Part shown: piece by piece, positions 1 through 8,545 of the stretch
How positions within the stretch are numbered: position 1 is the first letter of the stretch
How the letters are laid out: every line of letters begins with the position of its first letter
Assembly (NCBI GenBank): GCA_964549915.1
Contig: CAZJWX010000001.1
Span: 62,001-126,000 of the forward strand
Direction of reading: 5' to 3'
Origin: JAUZRW01 sp964549915
GTDB lineage: Bacteria > Chloroflexota > Anaerolineae > Aggregatilineales > Phototrophicaceae
Length of the DNA: 64,000 nucleotides
The notes under the pieces: generated by a model
The model's database searches: none
What the model saw: the letters and a program-made list of their open reading frames with translations, nothing else
What the model was told of the DNA's origin: nothing
Translations under genes and position numbers: made by a program

Positions 1-1
1 A

Positions 2-577
2 ATGGCTGCAATCGACCCGCAAGCAATTGACGCCGAACGCCAGCGGCTCTACGAGTCCGCTAGCTTACGCGATGACCTGGACGATTCGGAAGCGACGACG
101 CTGCTGCGCTGGGGCGAGGCGCAGGTGCAGCGACTCGCCGCTGAATATCCGGAAGAATTCGAGCAGAAAGCGCGTTTCCTGCGCCAGCTCATCAAGAACA
201 TCAACCGTTTTGCGGGCCAGCGCCAGTTCAACGATGAAGCAGGCCAGCGCAAATATATGGAGAAAGTCAGCAAGTACATGGCGCAGCTTGGCTTCGGCGA
301 CATGACTGGCGATGACTTGCTGGCACAGCTTCCGCAGGAGAAGGAAGACCACGCCCGCAACCTGAGCACCATCTTGCAGGCACTCGGCGGGGAGCCAGCC
401 CCCTCGGACTCGCCGGACAATGCGCCCTCAGCGCCACGCCAACAAACCCAGGATCAGGCATACGACATCATGAGCCAGGCCGCTCGCCCGTTGGAAAAAC
501 CAAACTGGCGTAGTATAAATCAACCGGACAATCACGCGGACTCAGAAAGTATTCCCCATGACGAACAAGAAGAATGA
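2..577 (+). CDS. Uncharacterised acidic protein (5' end may lie outside window)
   Basis: An open frame starts at ATG on base 2 and gives 191 residues. Upstream sequence is missing, so the true start could be earlier. The protein is soluble and charged. Residues 30-100 are predicted helical and rich in Gln, Arg and Glu; the C-terminal 60 residues are Pro/Gln/Asp-rich and probably disordered. There is no signal peptide, membrane segment or catalytic motif I recognise. Its last 20 bases overlap the start of the phospholipase D-like gene, so the two are probably co-transcribed and translationally coupled. No function is assigned. Confidence 0.7.
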   Translation: MAAIDPQAIDAERQRLYESASLRDDLDDSEATTLLRWGEAQVQRLAAEYPEEFEQKARFLRQLIKNINRFAGQRQFNDEAGQRKYMEKVSKYMAQLGFGDMTGDDLLAQLPQEKEDHARNLSTILQALGGEPAPSDSPDNAPSAPRQQTQDQAYDIMSQAARPLEKPNWRSINQPDNHADSESIPHDEQEE

Positions 578-1754
578 ATCCAATTCCCTGGTTGGCACGC
601 TGATCGCGATTGCCTTGATCGTCGTCGGTGCCCTGGTCTACGCCGTGACCGGGGTTGACCTGCTGGGGGTAGTTGCGCCAGAAAGCACGCCACCACCAGC
701 ACCCACTGTGGTGACGACCAGCGTTCCGACGGGGAACTATGAATTTGTCTCGGTCGGGAACGGGGTTGGTGCACGCCATGATTTCTGGGAAGTCTATTTC
801 ACAGCACCGCTCCCGACCAATGACCGCTCCCAATGGGTCAACGGCATTGACGTACCCCTGGCGAACGCCATCGACGCCACGCAGCGCACGCTGGATATCG
901 CCGCGTTTGAATTGAACAACGAGACGATCACTGAGGCGATCTTGCGGGCGCACGAGCGAGGCGTACAGGTGCGCATCGTCACGGACGACGAACACGGCCT
1001 GGAAGATGATGACAGCACGCTGATCGATCTGGAACTGGAAGGCATCCCGATTGTGGATGACAGCCGCACGGCGTTGATGCACAACAAATTCATGATTATG
1101 GATGGCATCACGGTCTGGACGGGATCGACCAACTTCACGCAGAACGGCATCTTCCGCAATAACAACAATCTGATTGCCCTGCGGTCGCGCCGTGCCGTGA
1201 TTGCCTACCAGGCCGAGTTTGATGAGATGTTCGGGCGCGGGGAATTTGGCCCCACCTCGTCCGAGGGCAATAGCGCCAGCTTCACCCAGGATGGCGTGCC
1301 GATTGAGATATATTTCGCCGCTGAAGATGATGTCGTGGGCGAAATCCTGGCGGAGATCAACGGGGCTTCGCGCATCATCCGCTTTATGACGTTTTCCTTC
1401 ACCCGCGACGACATCGGCCAGGCGCTGCTGGCACAGGCCGCCAATGGGGTTCAAGTCGTGGGGGTCTTCGAGACGACGGGCAGCGAGACCCAGTACAGCG
1501 AGATGCCGCGGTTGTTGTGTGCCGGGCTGGATGTGCGCCAGGATGGCAATCGCGGTGTGCTGCACCACAAAGTGTTCATCATCGACGACAGCACCGTGCT
1601 GACGGGATCGTTCAACTTCAGCAACAACGCCACCCAATCCAACGACGAGAATCTGGTCATCATCCGCAATGCGGATATTGCGGACTTGTACATCCAGGAA
1701 TTTGAGCGCGTGCGCAGCATTGCCACCGTCGCCGACGACATCACCTGCAATTGA
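558..1754 (+). CDS. Membrane-anchored phospholipase D-like protein with two HKD motifs
   Basis: This 398-residue protein has one N-terminal membrane segment (about 10-33), a short Pro/Thr linker and two PLD half-domains. Both HKD motifs are intact: HNKFMIMD (H175, K177, D182) followed by GSTNF, and HHKVFIID (H336, K338, D343) followed by GSFNF. The family cleaves phosphodiester bonds in phospholipids or nucleic acids through a covalent histidine intermediate. The topology suggests the catalytic part is outside the cytoplasm. Size and motif spacing resemble bacterial PLD-like nucleases and cardiolipin hydrolases more than cardiolipin synthases, which have two membrane helices. The substrate cannot be read from sequence. 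It overlaps the preceding gene by 20 bases. Confidence 0.88.
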   Translation: MTNKKNESNSLVGTLIAIALIVVGALVYAVTGVDLLGVVAPESTPPPAPTVVTTSVPTGNYEFVSVGNGVGARHDFWEVYFTAPLPTNDRSQWVNGIDVPLANAIDATQRTLDIAAFELNNETITEAILRAHERGVQVRIVTDDEHGLEDDDSTLIDLELEGIPIVDDSRTALMHNKFMIMDGITVWTGSTNFTQNGIFRNNNNLIALRSRRAVIAYQAEFDEMFGRGEFGPTSSEGNSASFTQDGVPIEIYFAAEDDVVGEILAEINGASRIIRFMTFSFTRDDIGQALLAQAANGVQVVGVFETTGSETQYSEMPRLLCAGLDVRQDGNRGVLHHKVFIIDDSTVLTGSFNFSNNATQSNDENLVIIRNADIADLYIQEFERVRSIATVADDITCN

Positions 1755-1883
1755 GGCCAGCGACGGTAGAAGAGGGGCAATTTGACAGAAATGGACAGAT
1801 TTGCCCCTTGAGCCTCACGCGGCGTGAGACCGTAGGCTGTGTCTGTGTACGAACACATACGAACACAGAGGAGGCAAACGCTC

Positions 1884-2765
1884 GTGAAAACGACCTGGAT
1901 TCCCACAAATGACTACTATCGGCGGATTCTCGCCACTGAAGACTCGGCGCTGCGCCAACAGATGTTCGTCGCTCTCTTCGTGCGCCCCTGGAAGAACATG
2001 CTGGATAATTTCGCGCAGATGAGCGGTGCAGACGAGGAGGATCCGCTTGCCGGGGCGAAAGCGTGGCGCTGGTTGCTGCCGGATGCGCTTCTGGCGAATT
2101 CGGACGCGCTCGAAGCACTGGAAGCGGCGAATGCCTGGGAAATCGGCGCGGAGGCACTGGCACGCGCTGCGGCGCAATTCGAGCCATACGAGGCGCAAAT
2201 TGGCATCGATCACGTCGAAGGCTGGCTCGTGCTCGGTGACCCGGCGCACAGCGTCGGACGCGGTTATGCGGGTGGCGTCGATTGGACAGCGCCGCGTTTC
2301 ATCGCGCAGTTCTTCCAGGCCGATGATTACACCATCCCTCGTGTCGCTGGCGCGACAGTTCATGAATTGCACCATCTCGTGCGGCTGGCCCTGTTCCCCT
2401 GGGATCTGACAGGGACGACGGTTGCGGACTACATCGTGCATGAAGGCATGGCGGAGTCGTTCGCGGCGGCGCTCTTTGGTGAGGGGCTGGTGGGCTACTA
2501 CGTCACAGACATCGCGGACGATGATCTGGCGACAGCGCGGCAGTTGGTCGGCGATGGCTTGCAGCAGACTGGCTTCACCCAGATCCGCAATTACATCTTC
2601 GGCGACTCACTCGTCCAGGGGGAACTGGGCATGCCCGATTTTGGTGGCTATGCGGTTGGCTATCATGTGGTGCAGGCGTATTTGCAGCGCACTGGTAGCA
2701 GCGTCGTCGAGGCGACCTTCGTCAGTGCGCAGGAGATTGTGCGCGAGTCGGGGTATTTCGTCTGA
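1884..2765 (+). CDS. DUF2268 (YjaZ-like) putative zinc metallopeptidase
   Basis: The protein is 293 residues from GTG at 1884, chosen because GAGGAGG sits nine bases upstream; an in-frame ATG at 1839 lacks such a site. HELHH (H160, E161, H164) matches the HExxH zinc motif, and HEGMAE about 25 residues later supplies a likely third ligand (E187 or E191), as in gluzincin-type peptidases. DUF2268 proteins are predicted Zn-dependent proteases related to Bacillus YjaZ; activity has rarely been shown. No signal peptide is seen, so it is probably cytoplasmic. It stands alone. Two direct copies of ACGAACACA (1850-1867) lie just upstream and could be a regulatory site. Confidence 0.8.
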   Translation: MKTTWIPTNDYYRRILATEDSALRQQMFVALFVRPWKNMLDNFAQMSGADEEDPLAGAKAWRWLLPDALLANSDALEALEAANAWEIGAEALARAAAQFEPYEAQIGIDHVEGWLVLGDPAHSVGRGYAGGVDWTAPRFIAQFFQADDYTIPRVAGATVHELHHLVRLALFPWDLTGTTVADYIVHEGMAESFAAALFGEGLVGYYVTDIADDDLATARQLVGDGLQQTGFTQIRNYIFGDSLVQGELGMPDFGGYAVGYHVVQAYLQRTGSSVVEATFVSAQEIVRESGYFV

Positions 2766-2779
2766 AGCGGGCAACGTTC

Positions 2780-2804
2780 ATGGGCGCAGCGGCATCGCGC
2801 CCAT
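2780..2804 (+). terminator. Hairpin between convergent genes
   Basis: ATGGGCGC (2780-2787) pairs perfectly with GCGCCCAT (2797-2804) across a nine-base loop, followed by TGTTTCG. It lies 15 bases after the DUF2268 stop and before the end of the convergent ArsR-type gene. The T-tract is weak, so termination strength is uncertain. Confidence 0.5.
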
Positions 2805-2835
2805 TGTTTCGTCGACTTGCGACCGCAGCGGAGAA

Positions 2836-3930
2836 TTACTTGCTGGGATGTAGGAACGTCCGCAGCGCCTGAATCGTATCTTCGACTCGTTCCGGATTCA
2901 GCGAATAGCACTTGGCGACATCGCGGCGGCGTTCGGAAACGTAGCCAGAGGCTGTCAGTTGCCGCAGATGGCGGCTGGCGCTCGATTGGCTCAGTTCCAG
3001 GCGGGTAATGAATTCCTGGGCGCACATCTCTTCGTTTTCGGTGAGCAATTCCAGGATGCGCAGCCGCGTCTCATCTGCCAGGGCATTCAGGCGAACGAGT
3101 AGTTCGCTTCGGCTGAGCGCCAAAGACTGTACTTTGGCATTCTTGGGCTGGCGCACACCGAAGAAGATGATCATCGTGTCGCCATCATCGCGCACCATCC
3201 AGGCCAGGTAGGGGCCGAGGTGGGCGCTGGGGATGAAGGTCAGCGTTTTGACCTGCTTCAGCTTCTCGTTGAGATGATTCGCGCTGCGCATGTTGCGTTC
3301 TGTGATGGCTTCAATGGCATCGTGCGCCGTCATCCCGGAATAATCCATGCTGGAGAAGGCTTTGTAAGCGTCTTGAAGCGTGGGGTAGATGCGCCGCCAT
3401 TCCGGCTTCAGGTGTTCATCCCACATGAAGCGCAAATGTTCCACGCAGAGCGACTGCAATTCCGTTGGATTCACCAGGTAGTGATAACGGGCTGTCCAGG
3501 CTTCCGTATCGAATTCTTCGCCTTTGTTCTCCAGCTTCTCGCGCAGCAGGCTGTACACAATCTGCACCATGTTCTCTTCGCTGGCGAGCAGCGCTTCATC
3601 ACCGGGATAGTCGTCGTAGTCGTGCAGCCACATCAGCGCATATTCGACCAGCTTCTGCGGGTCTTCTGCTTCAATCGCCGCGATCAAGTCCGGGAAGGTT
3701 TCCGGAGCCTGATGCATCGCCACATGATCGGCGACATCCAGCACAAAATGATTGTGGATCAAATCATCGTGATCCAGTTCATCCGCCGTTTGCATGACCC
3801 ATTCGCTGAGGCCGGAATGCGCCTCCACAATGCTGACGAGGCGCAGGCTGTGCAGCAAAATCAGCGGTTCATCAATCACAAACTGTACATCCACAGTCGA
3901 GGGGGCGAGAATAAAATCCCAATCTGCCAC
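2836..3930 (-). CDS. ArsR-type winged-helix transcriptional regulator with long N-terminal sensor region
   Basis: The protein is 364 residues from GTG at 3930, which has GGAGGAG seven bases upstream; the frame stays open further upstream but without a convincing start. The C-terminal 80 residues form an ArsR-type winged helix: ADETRLRILELL, then a recognition helix with LSQSSASRHLRQL, then the wing (GYVSERRR). The N-terminal 280 residues resemble the ligand-sensing part of larger ArsR-like regulators (DUF5937-like), but this is a weak match. No Cys cluster typical of metal sensors is seen, so the effector is unknown. A 33-bp palindrome 36 bases upstream suggests autoregulation. Confidence 0.8.
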   Translation of the reverse strand: MADWDFILAPSTVDVQFVIDEPLILLHSLRLVSIVEAHSGLSEWVMQTADELDHDDLIHNHFVLDVADHVAMHQAPETFPDLIAAIEAEDPQKLVEYALMWLHDYDDYPGDEALLASEENMVQIVYSLLREKLENKGEEFDTEAWTARYHYLVNPTELQSLCVEHLRFMWDEHLKPEWRRIYPTLQDAYKAFSSMDYSGMTAHDAIEAITERNMRSANHLNEKLKQVKTLTFIPSAHLGPYLAWMVRDDGDTMIIFFGVRQPKNAKVQSLALSRSELLVRLNALADETRLRILELLTENEEMCAQEFITRLELSQSSASRHLRQLTASGYVSERRRDVAKCYSLNPERVEDTIQALRTFLHPSK

Positions 3931-3965
3931 TCGGTTATCTCCTCCGATACCGGTACAACAAGCTT

Positions 3966-3998
3966 TTCGCAATACCCGCTTAAGTGGGTAATTGCGAA
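3966..3998. promoter_or_regulatory. 33-bp palindrome upstream of the ArsR-type gene, candidate operator
   Basis: The arms TTCGCAAT-ACCC (3966-3977) and GGGT-AATTGCGAA (3986-3998) are complementary except for one extra base in the right arm. They are centred on CTTAAG (3979-3984). The site lies 36 bases upstream of the regulator's GTG in a 272-base non-coding region, as expected for a homodimer operator. That this regulator binds here is inference. Confidence 0.6.
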
Positions 3999-4127
3999 CA
4001 ATGTAGCACGCGCAGGGTACCCTGTCAAGCAAATAGCGTATAAGACTCCGCGTGGGGTGTGTGCTGAAATGGGGCAGGTTCGTCTCTGCGGATCGGCCCA
4101 TGTCGTGGTGTCAGACGGGTTGTGTGC

Positions 4128-4177
4128 AGGGGCGAAGCACCGGGTCGCCAGCCGTCCGCGCACCCGGCTCCGCCCCT
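4128..4177. repeat. GC-rich imperfect palindromic repeat (GGGGCG family)
   Basis: AGGGGCG (4128-4134) and CGCCCCT (4171-4177) are inverted, with inner arms CCGGGT and ACCCGG also pairing. Related hairpins occur at 36237-36259, and a half-copy GTAGGGGCGGC lies near 4761. It fills the space between ybjQ and the ArsR-type gene. No T-tract follows, so I read it as a dispersed palindromic repeat and not a clear terminator. Confidence 0.55.
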
Positions 4178-4202
4178 ATACCTGGCTCTGGTCGGGGTGT
4201 GC

Positions 4203-4529
4203 TCAACTGTGGTCAACGATGACGGCAGTACCTGCGGCGGTCACCATCAACATGCTGCCGTTGGCGTCGATGGTCTCGTAGTCCAGGTCAACGCCGATGA
4301 TGGCGTTCGCGCCCTGTTCCTGCGCATAGGCCATCATCTCCTGAAGGGCGATTTCTTTGGCGCGGCGCAGTTCGCGCTCGTAGGCTTCGGAGCGTCCACC
4401 GACGATGTCGCGCACGCCTGCGAAGAGGTCTTTGAACACATTCGCGCCCATGATGGCTTCGCCACTGACGATGCCGATGTATTTCTTGATCTTGCGTCCT
4501 TCGAGGTGATTGGTGGTCGTGACCAGCAT
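4203..4529 (-). CDS. YbjQ/UPF0145 family protein
   Basis: This 108-residue protein matches the family's usual length of about 105. AAAGGAG sits six bases before the ATG. Family hallmarks are visible: an N-terminal strand ending at the TT(N)xLEG turn, the helix with ELRRAKEIALQEMMAYAQE, then GANAIIGVDLDYE and a final strand pair. YbjQ proteins are small pentameric domains often annotated as putative heavy-metal-binding. Their biological role is unknown and no conserved Cys/His site supports metal binding here. Confidence 0.88.
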   Translation of the reverse strand: MLVTTTNHLEGRKIKKYIGIVSGEAIMGANVFKDLFAGVRDIVGGRSEAYERELRRAKEIALQEMMAYAQEQGANAIIGVDLDYETIDANGSMLMVTAAGTAVIVDHS

Positions 4530-4631
4530 GAGGGTCTCCTTTGTGGGATATGGTTGGTTACACTGTTCTATAGTACGCGAAATTTGCGGACAAAGTAGCG
4601 GCAGAGTCGGGTATGCTGTCCTGGCTTCGCA

Positions 4632-4648
4632 ATTATAGTAGCTATAAT
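4632..4648. promoter_or_regulatory. ATTATAG-TAG-CTATAAT palindrome with consensus -10 hexamer
   Basis: A perfect 7-bp inverted repeat around three bases creates TATAAT on both strands (plus strand at 4643-4648). It lies about 145 bases upstream of the SH3b gene and about 105 bases upstream of ybjQ on the other strand. No good -35 is present at 16-18 bases on the plus strand. It may be a promoter overlapped by a repressor site. Confidence 0.4.
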
Positions 4649-4793
4649 AACCTCATAATCGTGGGCATCCTGCGCGAGTGAAGCCGGAGGTGCTTGCCAG
4701 TTGGGTCATTTCTAGACAGGTTGCCAATCGCCCTACCCAGACCGCCTTGAAACGACTATCGTAGGGGCGGCAGCCAGCGAGGATAAAGCAAAC

Positions 4794-6011
4794 GTGGAAC
4801 TATCGCTGTTTCTGATCGGCGCAATCGCCACCGTACTCTTCATCATCAACAACCTGGCACGCACGGCGCTGCGGCAGCGCACGCTCAAACTGAGCGAAAT
4901 CGCGCTGGCGTTCTTCGTGGTGCTGCTTCCGGCGGCGGCGCTGGTCGTGAACAACCTGGATGAGGCGGATTTCGATGTGCTGGAGCAAATCACGTTCTTG
5001 ATCGTGATTCCGCTGGTCATCCTGCATATTGGCCTGACCATCGTCGAATTGTTTCGCCCCCAGCGCCTGAAGCAATCGCGCGGCCTGCTGGGGTTGGGCA
5101 CGGCGCTTCTGCTGATCATCGCAAGTGCCTCTTACAATCTGATTTCCCTCAACGCGCAGTTGGGCACGGTGGATCAGAACGTGCGCCCGACTCCGGTTAA
5201 TTCACTCAGCCAGCGGGATCCCTGCGCGGTAGCCTTCGAACAGCTTTTCATCGGCATTTTCCAGCAAATCGCAGATGCCACCGGGTTGACCGTCGAGGGT
5301 CTGTTGACGGCGGCAGAAGAAGACCCCTCGATTAGCATTGCGCTGCTGGTCGAAGACAATGGCGGCGACCCGCAGCAATTGATTGATGAGGTCATCAGCA
5401 ACACCCAGACGGTCATCCGCGAAGACTTGCTGGCACGCGGCTGCCTGACGCAGGTTCAAGCGACGGGTGCGATTGCGCTCTTACGTGGGCAGATTCCGGG
5501 ATTCATCACGGACGATTTCTCGACACTGTTGCAAACCTTCGAGCAATTCGCGGAAGATGAGGGCGAAGTCGTTTCGCCAGAAGACCAGGTTGCGACCCGT
5601 GAAGCCCTGGTCGCCTTCCTGGAGCAAGAACCAACAGAGCTGCCGACCATCACGCCGACGCTAACGCCATCACGGACTCCGACGGTTACCCCCACGCGCA
5701 CGCCCCGCGCCACGCTCTCGCCGACGCCGACGGTGCCGCGTTTCGTCACCGCCACGCCGACTCTGACGCCGACCCTGCCCACGCCCTGCATCGCCTCGGC
5801 GGATTTCAACGTGAATATGCGCGATTTCCCCGACCTGGAAGAAGGCGAAATCATCCTGACGATTCCCTTCGAAGCGACGATTACGATCTACGGCCCCAAT
5901 GACGATCAGTCCTGGTGGTTTGGCCTCTACGAAGGGGAGACGGGCTGGATCAGTACGGAGTTCATCTCGCTGACTCAGGCCTGTTTCGATCTGCCGCCGC
6001 GTGAGCCGTAA
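4794..6011 (+). CDS. Membrane protein with Thr/Pro-rich linker and C-terminal SH3b-like domain
   Basis: The protein is 405 residues from GTG at 4794 with a GAGG element about 12 bases upstream. Four membrane helices lie near residues 3-20, 36-53, 66-86 and 98-116. A helical region follows (about 130-275), then a Thr/Pro linker with repeated TPT units (283-327), then a bacterial SH3-like domain (about 332-400; MRDFP, WWFGLYEGETGWI). SH3b domains commonly bind cell-wall or extracellular ligands, so this end is probably outside the membrane. Such linkers are frequent in Chloroflexota. No enzymatic motif is seen; a cell-envelope role is inferred. Confidence 0.75.
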   Translation: MELSLFLIGAIATVLFIINNLARTALRQRTLKLSEIALAFFVVLLPAAALVVNNLDEADFDVLEQITFLIVIPLVILHIGLTIVELFRPQRLKQSRGLLGLGTALLLIIASASYNLISLNAQLGTVDQNVRPTPVNSLSQRDPCAVAFEQLFIGIFQQIADATGLTVEGLLTAAEEDPSISIALLVEDNGGDPQQLIDEVISNTQTVIREDLLARGCLTQVQATGAIALLRGQIPGFITDDFSTLLQTFEQFAEDEGEVVSPEDQVATREALVAFLEQEPTELPTITPTLTPSRTPTVTPTRTPRATLSPTPTVPRFVTATPTLTPTLPTPCIASADFNVNMRDFPDLEEGEIILTIPFEATITIYGPNDDQSWWFGLYEGETGWISTEFISLTQACFDLPPREP

Positions 6012-6026
6012 TCGCGCCAGCAGAAA

Positions 6027-6052
6027 CAGCGGCGATGTGGAATGCGCCGCTG
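6027..6052. terminator. Hairpin between convergent genes
   Basis: CAGCGGCG (6027-6034) pairs with CGCCGCTG (6045-6052) across a ten-base loop, 15 bases after the SH3b gene stop. TAGAATCATCG follows without a strong T-tract. It probably ends the SH3b transcript. Confidence 0.5.
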
Positions 6053-6102
6053 TAGAATCATCGTATTCGTTTTGTGTCCATCAGGAATTCAGCGCTTGAA
6101 AG

Positions 6103-6516
6103 CTAGACCCCTGCCGGGTTGCGCCCGGAGGAAAGCTGCTGCACTGCCTTGAGCAGGATGGAACGACCGACGGGTTTGGGCAGGCGCACCTTGCAATTCA
6201 GGCCGGCGCAACACTCATCCAGTTCCTCAGAATCCCAGTCACGGGCGATGGCGATCAGCGGTGTATTGACGAGATCCGGAGTACCGTTGTAGAGCGCCTG
6301 GAGATCGCCTTGCGACAAATCCCCATCCTGAACATCAACGAGGATGACATCCGGGTGTTCCTGTACAGCGATCTGTAACCCGCGCCGTGTGCTGGTTTCC
6401 ACCAGGACGACATAGCCCATGTGGCTCAGGTTGCGTTCCATCACGCGCAAATTGCCACGATCCGGGTCGATGCAAAGGACGGTTCCCGCATGTTTATGCG
6501 AATCGTCAACGTACAT
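6103..6516 (-). CDS. Stand-alone response regulator receiver domain
   Basis: The 137 residues consist of a CheY-like receiver only. The acidic pocket is in CIDPDR (D17, D19), the phosphorylation site is D61 in VILVDVQDG, and the conserved lysine is K114 in RLPKPV. There is no output domain, so it must act through partner proteins or in a phosphorelay. No histidine kinase is adjacent. A candidate promoter (TTGAGC, 18 bases, TAACAA) lies about 40 bases upstream on the minus strand. Confidence 0.87.
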   Translation of the reverse strand: MYVDDSHKHAGTVLCIDPDRGNLRVMERNLSHMGYVVLVETSTRRGLQIAVQEHPDVILVDVQDGDLSQGDLQALYNGTPDLVNTPLIAIARDWDSEELDECCAGLNCKVRLPKPVGRSILLKAVQQLSSGRNPAGV

Positions 6517-6724
6517 GGTTTGGTTCCCCAGATAATCTGCCGCCCCACACTCTACCGTAGATTGTTACAAAATGAAAGCAGGGTGGCTCAAGATTGCCTG
6601 TAGAGTCGCTTAAGGGAGGGGAGAAGGCTTAAGTTGATAACGAAGTCACACGAGTCGTAACAATTCAATTGGCTGAAGTTTGGTTCTTGTTATCTTGCTC
6701 GTTCCATGATGAAGGCACAACGGC

Positions 6725-7525
6725 TCAACAGCCGAAGGGAACCGTGATATTGGGCAGGCTGCCAATTTCGTGCAGGTCGTAGCGCAGCAGCACTGTGCCG
6801 CTGACGGGCAGCGTGCTGCCGAAGATGCTCACATTCTCCACTTCCATCGTCACGTAGAAGCGAATGACGGCATTGTGTTCTGGGGCGACCCATAATTCCC
6901 GGCGCAGTTCCAGGATCACGCTGTCTTCGCGGAAGCCCACATTGGGCAAGAGCAGGTTTTCTTCGGTGAAGTCATAGCGCCAGACCCGTTCACCGTTGAT
7001 CGTCGCAATCTCCGCCGCCGAGCTGGCTCGCTGCACGCCACCCAGCAAATCGCCCGCGCTCAAATCGGCCAGCAGTTCGGCATCTTCCGCTGCGTTGAGG
7101 ATGCAGTTTCCATCACGCACCAGGAAGACATCCGGCCCCAGCCGTACCCCTTCGGATCGTACAGCGTCCCCCGGTGCTTCCAGGTCATTGTCAATCTCGG
7201 CGATGACTCGCCGAGCGGAGCCAATCTGGTTATAGGTGACGGTGGCGCGGGTTTGCACGGCAGCCTCGCGCGTGGTGCGGGCGAAGACCCCGTTGAAAGC
7301 GAAGATCATCTCGGCACGCCAGCCGCTCAGGTTTCCCAGGTTGGCATCAATGCGGGGGAAGGAGACCGTCGCGAAACCCTCCGGTGGGGCGTTCTCCGTC
7401 AGCACCAGGCTGGTAGCGACAGCGGCAGGGTCGGCGCGGGTGGGCAGGGGTTGTGGTTCTGCGTCTTGCCCACAGGCCGAAGCCAGCAGCAACGAGAACA
7501 ACGTAGCAATGAGCCTTTTCATCAA
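6725..7525 (-). CDS. Secreted lipoprotein of unknown function
   Basis: The 266-residue protein has a short positive N-terminus, a hydrophobic core and an LLASAC lipobox with Cys19, followed by a Pro-rich tether. This indicates export by Sec and lipid anchoring on the outer face of the membrane. The mature part is mainly beta-strand, with alternating hydrophobic and charged residues, and resembles LolA/LppX-type lipid-handling folds. That resemblance is only an impression. Its start lies nine bases after the stop of the DUF4272 gene, so the two form an operon. Confidence 0.7.
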   Translation of the reverse strand: MMKRLIATLFSLLLASACGQDAEPQPLPTRADPAAVATSLVLTENAPPEGFATVSFPRIDANLGNLSGWRAEMIFAFNGVFARTTREAAVQTRATVTYNQIGSARRVIAEIDNDLEAPGDAVRSEGVRLGPDVFLVRDGNCILNAAEDAELLADLSAGDLLGGVQRASSAAEIATINGERVWRYDFTEENLLLPNVGFREDSVILELRRELWVAPEHNAVIRFYVTMEVENVSIFGSTLPVSGTVLLRYDLHEIGSLPNITVPFGC

Positions 7526-7534
7526 TACGACACC

Positions 7535-8299
7535 CTACGAATCGACCCGCACGCTCTCCCACTGGTTCGAAAATTCGCAGAGCCAGTTGAAGGCGGTGTA
7601 GCGCTCGTAGGCGATGGCGCTGGCGAGCATGTACTGATCTTCGTCGAGGGCGTGGTAGGGGCGTGCGAAAGCCGGGAAGTCCCCGTCGAGCATGGTGGGG
7701 ATGTGGCCGTTGGTATAGGCCATCTCCGCCGTTGATTGAATGATCTGGCGGAAGGTGACTCCGGCGGGGGGACGTACGCCCATGCGCTCCAGTTCGGTCG
7801 CGCGGCTGCGCCAGTTCCATAACTCCGCTTGATCGCGGCGGGTGCGCAGTTCGTCCTCGGGGCGCAATTGAGCCGTCCACACCAGGTCAATGATCGGCGT
7901 CAGGAGTTCCAGCGGTTCCAGCACATCTTCAGGATCAAACTGTTGGTCGTAGGCGGGCATAGTCTCCGTATGACCCAGCGCCCAGAGCATCACGCCCAGG
8001 GCTTCCGTGCGCCATTCGACGGTGAGCAGGGTGCGCTCCGTCCAGGTGCCCAGTGGTTTCGTCAGCAAGGAGCGTTCGCTTTGCGAGAGGTGCGCGAAGA
8101 TCGATTCGGCACGCAGCCAGTCCAGCAGTTGCTGCTGGTAATCTTCCTGCTCTGCGATCAGGTATTCCAGGGCGGAGAAGGGGAACAGTTCATGCAGATG
8201 CTGAATCGTGCGTTCTAATTCGCCCCGCTTCAGCAGCGCTCCCAAACACAGCACGCGGTACACGACGGCACGTTCATCCTGAATCCGCATTTGATCCAT
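7535..8299 (-). CDS. DUF4272 family protein
   Basis: This 254-residue soluble protein has the family features I recognise: an N-terminal RAVVYRVLCLGAL helix, a middle LTVEWRTEALGVMLWALGH segment, and a C-terminal region with WNWRSRATE and a long AYERYTAFNWL helix. DUF4272 proteins have no known function. It is mostly alpha-helical and likely cytoplasmic. It sits first in a two-gene unit with the lipoprotein gene. No catalytic residues can be proposed. Confidence 0.78.
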   Translation of the reverse strand: MDQMRIQDERAVVYRVLCLGALLKRGELERTIQHLHELFPFSALEYLIAEQEDYQQQLLDWLRAESIFAHLSQSERSLLTKPLGTWTERTLLTVEWRTEALGVMLWALGHTETMPAYDQQFDPEDVLEPLELLTPIIDLVWTAQLRPEDELRTRRDQAELWNWRSRATELERMGVRPPAGVTFRQIIQSTAEMAYTNGHIPTMLDGDFPAFARPYHALDEDQYMLASAIAYERYTAFNWLCEFSNQWESVRVDS

Positions 8300-8469
8300 A
8301 GAGTTCCCTCAGATCACTCGCTCCGTTCTGCGGCGCTGCGAAGGAGCCTTCCCCAAAAGATGTGCATCAACTCTGCCACGCCTCGCACCTTTTTTGAAGA
8401 CCGCAGACGCCAGAGAGAACAGATTTCATCAAGTTGCATGAGGAACGTCGTGCAGAATGTCTCGCTATC

Positions 8470-8493
8470 TTGACATGGTTACCGGGCTTCGAG
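8470..8493 (+). promoter_or_regulatory. Weak candidate promoter for the TPR gene
   Basis: A consensus TTGACA (8470-8475) lies about 70 bases upstream of the TPR gene. The hexamer 18 bases later (TACGCT) matches the -10 consensus at three of six positions. The rest of this 246-base gap shows no gene or clear hairpin. Confidence 0.3.
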
Positions 8494-8545
8494 TACGCTT
8501 CTATGCTCAAATCGTTCGCAGAGTCGTCGAGGCAGCGTTGCCCTC

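Noticed and set aside
1839..1883. Start of the DUF2268 gene at ATG 1839.
   Set aside because: No ribosome site precedes it, while GAGGAGG sits nine bases before GTG 1884; the extra N-terminus overlaps the direct repeats.
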